Of a stretch of 64,000 nucleotides of DNA, positions 56,988 through 64,000 are shown piece after piece. The position numbers were made by a program, and so were the translations under genes. The number at the start of each line of letters is the position of its first letter. Within the stretch, counting starts at the first letter, position 1. This DNA is from Ureibacillus endophyticus (GTDB lineage Bacteria; Bacillota; Bacilli; Bacillales_A; Planococcaceae), in NCBI RefSeq assembly GCF_003628435.1, contig NZ_RBZN01000018.1, positions 1-64,000 of the forward strand, written 5' to 3'. Below the pieces are notes generated by a model that did not search any database, was not told the origin of the DNA, and saw only the letters and a program-made list of their open reading frames with translations.

Positions 56988-57476
56988 ATGCAAATAAATG
57001 AACTAGCACGGGATGAATTATTGAAGGAAGTAGAGTCATTGTCAGATGAAGTGTTGAATCAAAAACCTTCTACAGATCAGTGGTCTATTAAACAAATACT
57101 AGAACATCTATTTTTAATGGAAATTGCCATTGCAAATATCATTAAAGAACAATTAGAAAATGGTGAAGTACAAACGGCTAAACCAAAGCCAATTGAAGCA
57201 ACGGTTAATCGAAAGTATAAGGTATCAGCACCTGAGTTTTCAGTTCCTACTAATGATTTTGCTACATTAGAAGAATTGAAAGAAAAACTGGCGATGTCTC
57301 GTCAAGAGCTAAAAACAGTAGTCGAAAAGGCAGATCAAATTGATTTGGAAAATAAAGCTTATCCCCATCCAGCATTTGGACTAATTAGTTTAAGTCAATG
57401 GATTCCCTTTGTGGGCTATCACGAAAGACGCCATATACTGCAGATTAAAGAAGTTAAAGAGAGTTTCGGTATATAA
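56988..57476 (+). CDS. DinB-family protein (second)
   Basis: A 162-residue DinB_2/YfiT-type four-helix protein. Metal histidines are in ILEHLFLMEI and VGYHERRHILQI. It lies 18 bases after the Ca2+-ATPase gene, so they are probably co-transcribed. Its sequence is distinct from the DinB protein at 43.3 kb. Substrate unknown. Ribosome site AGGGGAAATGG. A terminator follows. Confidence 0.85.
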   Translation: MQINELARDELLKEVESLSDEVLNQKPSTDQWSIKQILEHLFLMEIAIANIIKEQLENGEVQTAKPKPIEATVNRKYKVSAPEFSVPTNDFATLEELKEKLAMSRQELKTVVEKADQIDLENKAYPHPAFGLISLSQWIPFVGYHERRHILQIKEVKESFGI

Positions 57477-57486
57477 ACTTTAATTC

Positions 57487-57515
57487 AAAGGGTTGCTACG
57501 GCAATCCTTTTTTAT
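57487..57515 (+). terminator. Terminator after the DinB gene
   Basis: AAAGGGTTGC / GCAATCCTTT (one G-T), loop TACG-like, then TTTTT. Confidence 0.82.
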
Positions 57516-57584
57516 TGATTACAATCATTTTACCTTACATATTTTGTATAATTAAACTACTTAAATCTAGTTTGGGGGGAAGGT

Positions 57585-58772
57585 ATGATTCAAGGGAGTT
57601 GGCGAGCGTTAATATGGATTGGATTAGCAGAGCTATGTGCGTTAAGTCTGTGGTTTAGCGCATCTGTGATTGCACCGGAACTGATTCAAATTTGGCATCT
57701 TAGCTCAAATACAGAAGCATGGCTTTCTGCATCTGTTCCCATTGGATTTGTGATTGGTGCCTTTTTAAGTTCGTACTTTGGAATGGCTGATCGATTTAAT
57801 CCTCGTAAGATTTTCGCTATTTCAGCATTCCTCGGCGCACTACTCAATGCGTTACTCGTATTCGTTGATTACGCTTTTTTTGGAATAACCTTAAGAATAT
57901 TAACTGGTGTCACATTAGCGGGAGTTTATCCGATTGCAGTGAAGATTTTATCCCAATGGTTTCCAAAGAAACGGGGTATCGCAATTGGGATATTAATTGC
58001 CGCATTAACATTAGGCTCATCTTTACCACACTTTGTCATCATGTTTTTCTCTTCAGTTAATTGGAAGATTGTCATTCTTATTAGTTCACTATTAGCTTTA
58101 TTATCAGCTGCCATTGTGACATTGTTATTGGAAGATGCACCTGTAAAACTAAGCAAATTACCTTTCTCATTGAAGCTAATCAAAAAAGTTATACGCAATA
58201 AACCGGTGATGCTTGCGAACTATGGCTACTTCGGACATATGTGGGAGTTGTATGCGATGTGGACATGGCTTCCTGTATTTTTAATCGCAAGTTTCACAGC
58301 GTATGCACCAGAAATTCCGTATTGGTTTATGGCATTGTCTTCATTTTTGTCTATTGGGATAGCAGGAGGGATTGGTTGTGTCGTTGGTGGGGTTATTTCA
58401 GACCGAATTGGTAGAGCCAATTTAACAATTATCTCTATGTGCATCAGTGCAATTTGTTCGATATTAATAGGTTTTACCTTTGGACAACCAATCTGGGTAA
58501 CGCTAGTCATTTCAATGGTTTGGGGGATGTCAGTCATTTCTGATTCAGCACAATTTTCAGCGGCCGTTTCAGAAGTAGCTGAAGTTGAATATGTCGGAAC
58601 AGCCCTTACTTTTCAAATGTGTATCGGGTTTTTACTCACAATTTTTTCTATCAATCTAATTCCTATACTGCAGAAGATCATTGGTTGGGAATGGGTTTTT
58701 GCAATATTAGCAATTGGGCCATTACTAGGGATTGTATCGATGGTGAAATATAGAAGGTTTGAAATGAAATAG
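57585..58772 (+). CDS. MFS transporter (NNP/OFA-like)
   Basis: A 395-residue, 12-helix major facilitator. It opens LIWIGLAELCALSLWFSASV, has the helix 2-3 loop YFGMADRFNPRKIF and helix 8-9 loop GVISDRIGRANLT. The WFSASV opening and WFPKKRGIAIGI segment recall nitrate/nitrite and cyanate-type MFS carriers, but substrate remains unknown. TTGGGGGGAAGG ribosome site. A small membrane-protein gene follows after 13 bases. Confidence 0.88.
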   Translation: MIQGSWRALIWIGLAELCALSLWFSASVIAPELIQIWHLSSNTEAWLSASVPIGFVIGAFLSSYFGMADRFNPRKIFAISAFLGALLNALLVFVDYAFFGITLRILTGVTLAGVYPIAVKILSQWFPKKRGIAIGILIAALTLGSSLPHFVIMFFSSVNWKIVILISSLLALLSAAIVTLLLEDAPVKLSKLPFSLKLIKKVIRNKPVMLANYGYFGHMWELYAMWTWLPVFLIASFTAYAPEIPYWFMALSSFLSIGIAGGIGCVVGGVISDRIGRANLTIISMCISAICSILIGFTFGQPIWVTLVISMVWGMSVISDSAQFSAAVSEVAEVEYVGTALTFQMCIGFLLTIFSINLIPILQKIIGWEWVFAILAIGPLLGIVSMVKYRRFEMK

Positions 58773-58785
58773 TAAGGGGGCTATT

Positions 58786-59073
58786 ATGGGAATCTTCTTT
58801 TGGCCATTTATAATTGCGGCTATTGTGTTATCCGTTATTGCGATCGCTTCAAAAAAGGCATCTTTACTCGTTATTGCTTTTATCTTATTTATTCCATTTT
58901 CTCTGTATTTAGCTGCTACACCACTATTTGAATGGTGGGGAATGATTTTTCCAATGTTTTACCTTGCTGCAGCATACTACTTAAGAAAAAATATTAGATG
59001 GTTGGCAATTGTGTTGGTGTCTATAAATTTTATCCTTGTTGGCTGGATTGGATTCACGGTACTATTTCAATAA
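58786..59073 (+). CDS. Small integral membrane protein, unknown
   Basis: A 95-residue protein with about four hydrophobic helices (approx. 2-18, 25-45, 50-65, 70-92) and only short loops. It carries no motif I recognise. GTAAGGGGG precedes the ATG. Directly behind the MFS gene and before a strong terminator, so co-transcribed with the transporter. Function unknown. Confidence 0.75.
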   Translation: MGIFFWPFIIAAIVLSVIAIASKKASLLVIAFILFIPFSLYLAATPLFEWWGMIFPMFYLAAAYYLRKNIRWLAIVLVSINFILVGWIGFTVLFQ

Positions 59074-59074
59074 A

Positions 59075-59124
59075 AACTGAGCGCTTATCTATGGTTAAAG
59101 ATGGATAGGTGCTCAGTTTTTTTA
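59075..59124 (+). terminator. Terminator after the MFS-small membrane protein pair
   Basis: AACTGAGC.CTTATCTAT / ATGGATAGGTGCTCAGTT, long stem with wobble pairs, then seven Ts. Confidence 0.9.
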
Positions 59125-59242
59125 TTGGTAAACTTGCTTCTTTTTTATTTGAAAAATCGCTAGCTTATTAATTTTTTTCTGTTTTAAACAGCTTTCATGC
59201 TCAAATGTAATAAACAAATTACTAAGAAATTTCAGATAATTG

Positions 59243-59299
59243 TTGCTAATCTAATTTTTCCATGATAGATTACTAAATATATTTGAAGTGTAAACTTCA
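59243..59299 (+). promoter_or_regulatory. Candidate promoter and operator of the RpiR operon
   Basis: TTGCTA (59243-59248), 17-base spacer, TAGATT (59266-59271). The perfect inverted repeat TGAAGT-GTAA-ACTTCA at 59284-59299 sits just downstream and is a good candidate for the RpiR-type regulator. Confidence 0.55.
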
Positions 59300-59329
59300 T
59301 CAAATGAAAAATGAAGGGGAGACTTCCTC

Positions 59330-60196
59330 TTGAATAAATTAACGATTAAAGAAAGAATTGAACAACAATTTAATTCACTATCGAAGTCACAACAAAAGGT
59401 TGCAAGTTTTGTATTAAATAATCCAATGTATGTAGGTGTTCATTCTGCAAGTGAAGTAGGAAAGCAAGCAGGGACAAGTGAAACAACCGTCATACGATTT
59501 TGCTATACGATTGGTTTAAATGGTTATGCCCAGTTACAAAAAGAATTAACGATGTATTTATTTGTAAACAATACAAATAGTACTCTAGGTAATTACGTTT
59601 CTTCAAAAGAAGAGTTATTTAAAGAGCAACAACTTTGTGAGAAAGTAATGAGCCAAACTAGCAATCAAATTGTCAGAATTGCAGAACAAATAAATCCGGA
59701 ACAATTTCACGAAACAACGAAAAAACTACATGAAGCGAAACGTATCTATTTAATTGGAGCCGGTGCATCTAGTTTTGCAGCCCAATGGTTTCAATTTACA
59801 TTAAACATGCTTCGACCGAATGTAGAACTCGTACATACGGAAACGGGTATGTTGATTCGTACATTACAAGAAGTGAAGGAATCAGAATTAGCGATTGTCA
59901 TTTCACTGCATCGCTATTTTAAAGAACCAATTCAAATCGCAGAGGAGTTTGCAAAGCGCGGTGTTTATACAGTAGCCATCACAGATTCAAACGTTGCACC
60001 GATTCATTCTTTTGTAAACGAAGCATTTGTTTTGCAACAACCAGAGCTCTCAACGATTGATATGATGCCCTCACTCATTGCGTTTTTAAATACCTTAGTA
60101 GTCGGCATGATGTCTCATGATCGTGAGTACTATAATGAGCAACGTGTTAAATATGATGATTTTCAAAATAGCTTTATTGCAAATCGATGGAGTTGA
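59330..60196 (+). CDS. RpiR/MurR-family transcriptional regulator
   Basis: A 288-residue regulator with an N-terminal HTH_6 domain (1-77: QQKVASFVLNNPMYVGVHSA, then TSETTVIRFCYTIGLNGYAQ) and a C-terminal SIS domain (about 125-260: RIYLIGAGASSFAAQWFQFT). SIS domains usually bind phosphosugars, but here the operon suggests an amino-acid-related effector. The TTG start has AAGGGGA about 10 bases upstream. It is the first gene of a cluster for N-acylated amino acids and probably controls it. Confidence 0.9.
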   Translation: MNKLTIKERIEQQFNSLSKSQQKVASFVLNNPMYVGVHSASEVGKQAGTSETTVIRFCYTIGLNGYAQLQKELTMYLFVNNTNSTLGNYVSSKEELFKEQQLCEKVMSQTSNQIVRIAEQINPEQFHETTKKLHEAKRIYLIGAGASSFAAQWFQFTLNMLRPNVELVHTETGMLIRTLQEVKESELAIVISLHRYFKEPIQIAEEFAKRGVYTVAITDSNVAPIHSFVNEAFVLQQPELSTIDMMPSLIAFLNTLVVGMMSHDREYYNEQRVKYDDFQNSFIANRWS

Positions 60197-60201
60197 ATGA
60201 T

Positions 60202-61332
60202 ATGACAGACCAACAATTAACGGAACGAATGCAAAAAGTATTTGCACACTTGCATGCAAACCCGGAAATTAGCTGGGAAGAAGTAAATACAACGGCTTAT
60301 TTAATAGAACTTTTGAAAGCTGAAGGATTAGATCCAAAAGCATTTGACGATGTGACAGGATTTTATGTTGATATTGGGCCAGGCATTCCAAAAGTTGGAT
60401 TTAGGACAGATATCGATGCACTTTGGCAGGAAGTAGATGGTGAGTTTCGAGCAAATCACTCCTGTGGACATGATGGACATATGTCAATGGCCTTTGGTAC
60501 GGCGCTTCTTTTAAATGAACAGAAGGCAACTTTACCGGGAGCTATTCGATTAATCTTTCAACCCGCTGAAGAAAAGGGAGAGGGAGCAAAGAAAATCGTT
60601 GAAAAAGGTGTTATCGACCCATTGGAGTATTTATTCGGTGTTCATGTAAGACCACTTATTGAACTTCCAGATGGGGCACATTCTCCAGCATTACATCATG
60701 GCGCAGCAAAACTTATTAAAGGAACAATTACAGGTGTAGAAGCCCATGGTGCACGACCAGAACAAGGAATCAATGCAATTGAAGTAGCTTCTGCTTTAGT
60801 GGACGCAATGAAACGCATTTGGATCAGTCCAACAGAATCTGGTTCTATTAAAATGACACAGATTCAAGCGGGGGGAACTTCTTCAAATATTATTCCAGGG
60901 TCTGCAACATTTAGTATTGATTGCCGTGCACAAACCAATGAAACGATGGACGCCTTAACAAACGGATTTGAAAAAGCAGTGGAAGCTGTTAGTACTTTGT
61001 TTGGTGCAACCATTACAACGGAAGTAGCTACGCATATAGTCGCTGCGCAAGTGGATAATGAGGCGAAAGCAATTATGAAGCAGTCGATTATCGATACGGT
61101 CGGGGAAGAACATTGCGCTCCAGAAGTTGTGACACCAGGTGGAGAAGATTTTCATTTTTATTCCTACTCAAAACCTCATTTAAAAACAACAATGCTTGGG
61201 CTTGGATGTGGTGTTGCACCGGGTCTACATCATCCACAAATGACGTTTAATCAACAGCAACTACCTGTAGGAGCACGTATTATTGCAAAGGCACTCCTTA
61301 TTGCATTACAGCAAATAGAAAGAAGAGATTAA
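60202..61332 (+). CDS. M20-family amidohydrolase (N-acyl-amino-acid deacylase)
   Basis: A 376-residue M20D-type peptidase/amidohydrolase. Metal-site motifs: DIDALWQEVDG, SCGHDGHMSM, the catalytic Glu in FQPAEEKGEGA, and HHPQMTFN at the end; the lid domain includes VEAHGARPEQGINAIE. In the known NSAR gene cluster, such an enzyme is an N-succinyl-L-amino-acid desuccinylase; that activity is inferred from context. GGAG at 60189-60192 supports the ATG at 60202. Confidence 0.9.
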   Translation: MTDQQLTERMQKVFAHLHANPEISWEEVNTTAYLIELLKAEGLDPKAFDDVTGFYVDIGPGIPKVGFRTDIDALWQEVDGEFRANHSCGHDGHMSMAFGTALLLNEQKATLPGAIRLIFQPAEEKGEGAKKIVEKGVIDPLEYLFGVHVRPLIELPDGAHSPALHHGAAKLIKGTITGVEAHGARPEQGINAIEVASALVDAMKRIWISPTESGSIKMTQIQAGGTSSNIIPGSATFSIDCRAQTNETMDALTNGFEKAVEAVSTLFGATITTEVATHIVAAQVDNEAKAIMKQSIIDTVGEEHCAPEVVTPGGEDFHFYSYSKPHLKTTMLGLGCGVAPGLHHPQMTFNQQQLPVGARIIAKALLIALQQIERRD

Positions 61333-61334
61333 TA

Positions 61335-62144
61335 ATGATACAAGTGAAAGAATTAACAACTATAGAAGAAATGGAACAAGTACAACAACTTGAAAAACAA
61401 GTTTGGGGTATTGAGCCAATTCCTACTCACCAAACATTAACGGCCGTTAAGAATGGTGGCATTATGGTAGGTGCCTATGATGGGGATAAGCTGGTTGGAT
61501 TTAGTTACGGATTTGCTGGTTTCAAAAACGGTCAAGTATCTCTTTGCTCACATATGTTAGGAATCGATGAAAACTATCGCTCACAACAAATTGGAGAAAA
61601 ACTTAAACATGCACAAAGAACAATTGCCATCAGAAAAGGGTACGACATTATGCATTGGACATATGATCCTCTTGAAACTCGAAACGGCTATTTAAACCTA
61701 ACAAAGTTGAATGGTATTTGTAATACTTACATTGAAAATTGTTATGGTGAAATGCAGGATGGCTTTAACAAAGGATTACCATCAGATCGTTTTGAAGTTC
61801 ATTGGTATTTAAAAAGCCCTTATGTGGAAAAGCAAGTAGAACCACAGATTGATAAGCCTGAGCCACTTGGGGAAATCGTATTTGATGAAGCAGGATTACC
61901 AACGTTAAATCCATTCCCATTGGACACTTTGACAGCGGATGTCTATTCACTTCCTGTTCCATGGGATTTTCAAAGTATAAAAGCACAAAGCCAGGAACAC
62001 GCAATGCATTGGCGATTGGAAACACGAAAAGTATTTCAACAAATGTTTGATGCAGGCTACTGTGCCGTTCGAATTCAAAAGAGCGAGCAATGGAATAACT
62101 ATATTTTTGTAAAAAAAGATACGTTAGAACTTGGAGGATATTAA
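61335..62144 (+). CDS. GNAT-family acyltransferase (putative D-amino-acid N-succinyltransferase)
   Basis: A 269-residue protein whose first ~150 residues are a GNAT fold: [20 protein letters not shown], then the acyl-CoA loop region [20 protein letters not shown]. The rest ([20 protein letters not shown] onward) is the extension found in the GNAT proteins encoded beside N-succinylamino-acid racemase in Geobacillus-type clusters. There it acylates D-amino acids from succinyl-CoA. It starts 2 bases after the M20 stop and ends 1 base before the racemase start. Confidence 0.85.
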   Translation: MIQVKELTTIEEMEQVQQLEKQVWGIEPIPTHQTLTAVKNGGIMVGAYDGDKLVGFSYGFAGFKNGQVSLCSHMLGIDENYRSQQIGEKLKHAQRTIAIRKGYDIMHWTYDPLETRNGYLNLTKLNGICNTYIENCYGEMQDGFNKGLPSDRFEVHWYLKSPYVEKQVEPQIDKPEPLGEIVFDEAGLPTLNPFPLDTLTADVYSLPVPWDFQSIKAQSQEHAMHWRLETRKVFQQMFDAGYCAVRIQKSEQWNNYIFVKKDTLELGGY

Positions 62145-62145
62145 G

Positions 62146-63252
62146 ATGAAAATTACTGAAATTACAATTCGCCATTTACAAATGAAGTTAAAAGCACCGT
62201 TTACAACAAGCTTTGGAACATTCACAAATAAAGATTTTTTACTATTAGAAGCGAAAAATGAAGATGGAACAATTGGCTGGGGAGAATCGGTGGCATTCCA
62301 TTCGCCTTGGTACAATGAAGAAACATTAAAAACAAACTGGCATATGCTTGAAGACTTTTTAATTCCGCTTATTTTAAATAAAGAAATTTCCCATCCAGAT
62401 GAAGTGAGTGAAATTTTTGAGCCAATTCGTAAAAATAATATGGCGAAATCAACTATTGAAGGTGCGATTTGGGACATTTATGCACAACAAACAAATCAAT
62501 CATTAGCATCAGCACTTGGTGGTAAGAAAGACAAAATTGAAGTAGGTATTAGTATTGGTATCCAAAAAAGTATTGACGATTTAGTAGCCCTTGTAGATGA
62601 GTATGTAAAAGAAGGATACAAACGCATTAAAGTAAAAATTAAGCCAGGTTGGGATGTAGATGTAATTCGTACATTACGTGAAAAATTCCCGGATGTAGCG
62701 ATTATGGCCGATGCGAACTCTGCTTATCGTTTAAGTGATGCAGAACTATTAAAACAATTGGATGAGTTTAACTTAACGATGATTGAACAACCATTAGCAT
62801 CGGATGACATAATTGACCATGCAACTTTACAAAAACAATTGAAAACACCAATTTGTTTAGATGAAAGTATCCATTCCCTTGAAGATGCGCGTAAAGCAGT
62901 GGAACTTGGTGCAACAAAAATTATCAATATCAAAATTGGACGAGTTGGCGGCTTAACAGAAGCGAAGAAAATCCATGATTACTGTGAATCAAAAGGAATT
63001 CCAGTGTGGTGTGGAGGAATGCTTGAGTCTGGTATTGGTCGTGCTCACAATGTTGCTTTAACAACATTAACGAACTTTATTTTACCTGGGGACACAGCGA
63101 GCTCAAATCGTTACTGGGAAAAAGATATTATCGAGCCAGAAGTCGTTGCAGTAGACGGATATATTCAAGTTCCACAAACAGCCGGAATTGGTTACAAGGT
63201 AAATATCGAAACAGTAGAATCCTACACAGTAGATAAAAAGGTATATAAATAA
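62146..63252 (+). CDS. N-acyl(succinyl)amino-acid racemase / OSBS-type enolase-superfamily enzyme
   Basis: A 368-residue muconate-lactonising subgroup enolase. Catalytic residues are seen: Lys162-x-Lys164 (IKVKIKPG), metal ligands Asp188 (MADAN), Glu213 (IEQPLA) and Asp238 (CLDES), and the second base Lys262 (IKIGRVGG). The N-terminal capping domain starts [19 protein letters not shown]. This family includes menC and NSAR. The neighbouring M20 and GNAT genes and absence of men genes favour NSAR. TTGGAGG ribosome site inside the GNAT gene. Confidence 0.88.
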   Translation: MKITEITIRHLQMKLKAPFTTSFGTFTNKDFLLLEAKNEDGTIGWGESVAFHSPWYNEETLKTNWHMLEDFLIPLILNKEISHPDEVSEIFEPIRKNNMAKSTIEGAIWDIYAQQTNQSLASALGGKKDKIEVGISIGIQKSIDDLVALVDEYVKEGYKRIKVKIKPGWDVDVIRTLREKFPDVAIMADANSAYRLSDAELLKQLDEFNLTMIEQPLASDDIIDHATLQKQLKTPICLDESIHSLEDARKAVELGATKIINIKIGRVGGLTEAKKIHDYCESKGIPVWCGGMLESGIGRAHNVALTTLTNFILPGDTASSNRYWEKDIIEPEVVAVDGYIQVPQTAGIGYKVNIETVESYTVDKKVYK

Positions 63253-63259
63253 GCGCAAC

Positions 63260-63292
63260 ATCCTTAAGCATCATAAATCGATGCTTAAGGAT
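63260..63292 (+). other. Perfect hairpin between the racemase and transporter genes
   Basis: ATCCTTAAGCATC / GATGCTTAAGGAT, 13 bp, loop ATAAAT-like. No T-run follows, so it may modulate transcript stability or be a weak terminator. Confidence 0.6.
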
Positions 63293-63348
63293 AAATTGAA
63301 CATATATTTTTCAGAATCTTTAAATAACTTACAAGCGGGTGAATCGTA

Positions 63349-64000
63349 ATGAAGAAAAGTTTACAAATAGGAGGAGCCTTTGTCGGATTAATCGTTGGTG
63401 CCGGCTTTGCCTCTGGACAAGAAATTATGCAGTATTTTACGAGTTTTGGGATATGGGGAATTGCAGGAGGAATTGTTGCTACAATTGCATTTGCACTTTT
63501 AGGGATGACACTCGCTCAACTTGGTTCAAAACTACAAACAACTTCACATAAAGGGGTAATTTATCATATTGGTGGTCGTTATGTAGGGGTAGTATTAGAC
63601 ATACTGATTACATTCTTCTTATTCGGAGTAGCTGTCGTTATGTTTGCGGGGGCAGGTTCTACTTTCAATCAAATGTTCGGAATTGATCCTATGGTAGGAA
63701 GTATTATCATGGTTGCATTAACAATCGCAACATTATTACTAAATGTAAAAAATATTATGAACTTAATCGCTGTTATTACACCTTATTTAATGATCGTAAT
63801 CTTTATTATCTTAATCTATTCATTATTTACGATGGATATTTCATTCTCAGAAGCGAATGAAATGGCTCAAAATCAAGCAAGTGCTGCTTCTAACTGGTTC
63901 ATGGGTGCATTACTATATGTATCTTATAATCTTGCAGCAGGTGCAGCGCTATTAATCGTTATGGGTGGTACAGAGAAAGATAGTAAAGTTGCTGGTCTTG
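63349..64000 (+). CDS. YkvI-type membrane protein (partial, cut by window end)
   Basis: An open frame of 217 codons running off the window. It begins MKKSLQIGGAFVGLIVGAGF and contains at least six hydrophobic helices (among them VVLDILITFFLFGVAVVMFA and ITPYLMIVIFIILIYSLF). The GAGFASGQEIMQYF segment near the start is characteristic of YkvI/APC-superfamily transporters. Probably the uptake or exchange step for the amino acids handled by the preceding operon (inference). AGCGGGTG ribosome site before the ATG. The C-terminus is missing. Confidence 0.85.
   Translation, partial: MKKSLQIGGAFVGLIVGAGFASGQEIMQYFTSFGIWGIAGGIVATIAFALLGMTLAQLGSKLQTTSHKGVIYHIGGRYVGVVLDILITFFLFGVAVVMFAGAGSTFNQMFGIDPMVGSIIMVALTIATLLLNVKNIMNLIAVITPYLMIVIFIILIYSLFTMDISFSEANEMAQNQASAASNWFMGALLYVSYNLAAGAALLIVMGGTEKDSKVAGL

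Noticed and set aside
62146-63252. menC (menaquinone o-succinylbenzoate synthase) as the firm name
   Set aside because: Sequence fits the MenC/NSAR family, but no men genes are adjacent while M20 and GNAT partners of the NSAR route are; symbol left blank.

Overview
This is an AT-rich chromosomal segment of a spore-forming Bacillales bacterium. The gene order whiA-crh / clpP / tRNA-Arg / cggR-gap-pgk-tpiA-gpmI-eno / secG-est-rnr-smpB-ssrA is the classical Bacillus neighbourhood, and a coat F-type spore coat gene is present. Repeat style and protein flavour suggest Lysinibacillus, Solibacillus, Ureibacillus or a close relative. The genus is inference.

Layout. 0.1-5.4 kb: whiA and crh converge on clpP (with a CtsR box), then tRNA-Arg(CCG) and a polar amino-acid ABC transporter operon. 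5.4-6.05 kb: a convergent intergenic region built from two 21-bp-period word arrays and a structured repeat. 6.05-14.6 kb: coat protein, thioredoxin-fold protein, and the glycolytic cggR-gap unit with its CggR operator. A cluster of structured repeats separates this unit from pgk-tpiA-gpmI-eno. 14.6-20.7 kb: a third 21-bp array, a NERD protein, and secG-est-rnr-smpB-ssrA.

20.7-29.7 kb is an accessory island. Its left edge is the 3' end of the tmRNA gene. A 12-bp copy of that end recurs 9.0 kb downstream, after a dead HUH replication initiator, a complete type I restriction-modification operon (hsdM-hsdS-hsdR) and an Abi_2/HEPN-like gene. 29.7-31.5 kb is a second patch of remnants: an intact cupin with a decayed copy, a methyltransferase fragment, and a short replication-type helix-turn-helix gene with iteron-like repeats.

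31.5-45.3 kb holds single genes and short operons: a chemoreceptor, a serine hydrolase, an SDR, a MarR-MFS pair, a diguanylate cyclase pseudogene with two visible lesions, DUF402, CPBP, a two-component system, DinB, VOC and M50 proteins. 45.5-52.5 kb is the most unusual locus: CheW, a CheA with an extra CheW domain, a chemoreceptor, a STAS protein, a PAS-SpoIIE phosphatase and an RsbW-type kinase, with no CheY, CheR or CheB. It looks like a chemosensory array feeding a partner switch. 52.5-59.1 kb: BCCT transporter, Ca2+-type P-ATPase, DinB, MFS and a small membrane protein. 59.3-64 kb: RpiR regulator, M20 amidohydrolase, GNAT protein and N-acylamino-acid racemase-type enzyme, matching the known succinyl route that converts D- to L-amino acids, followed by a YkvI-type membrane protein cut by the window end.
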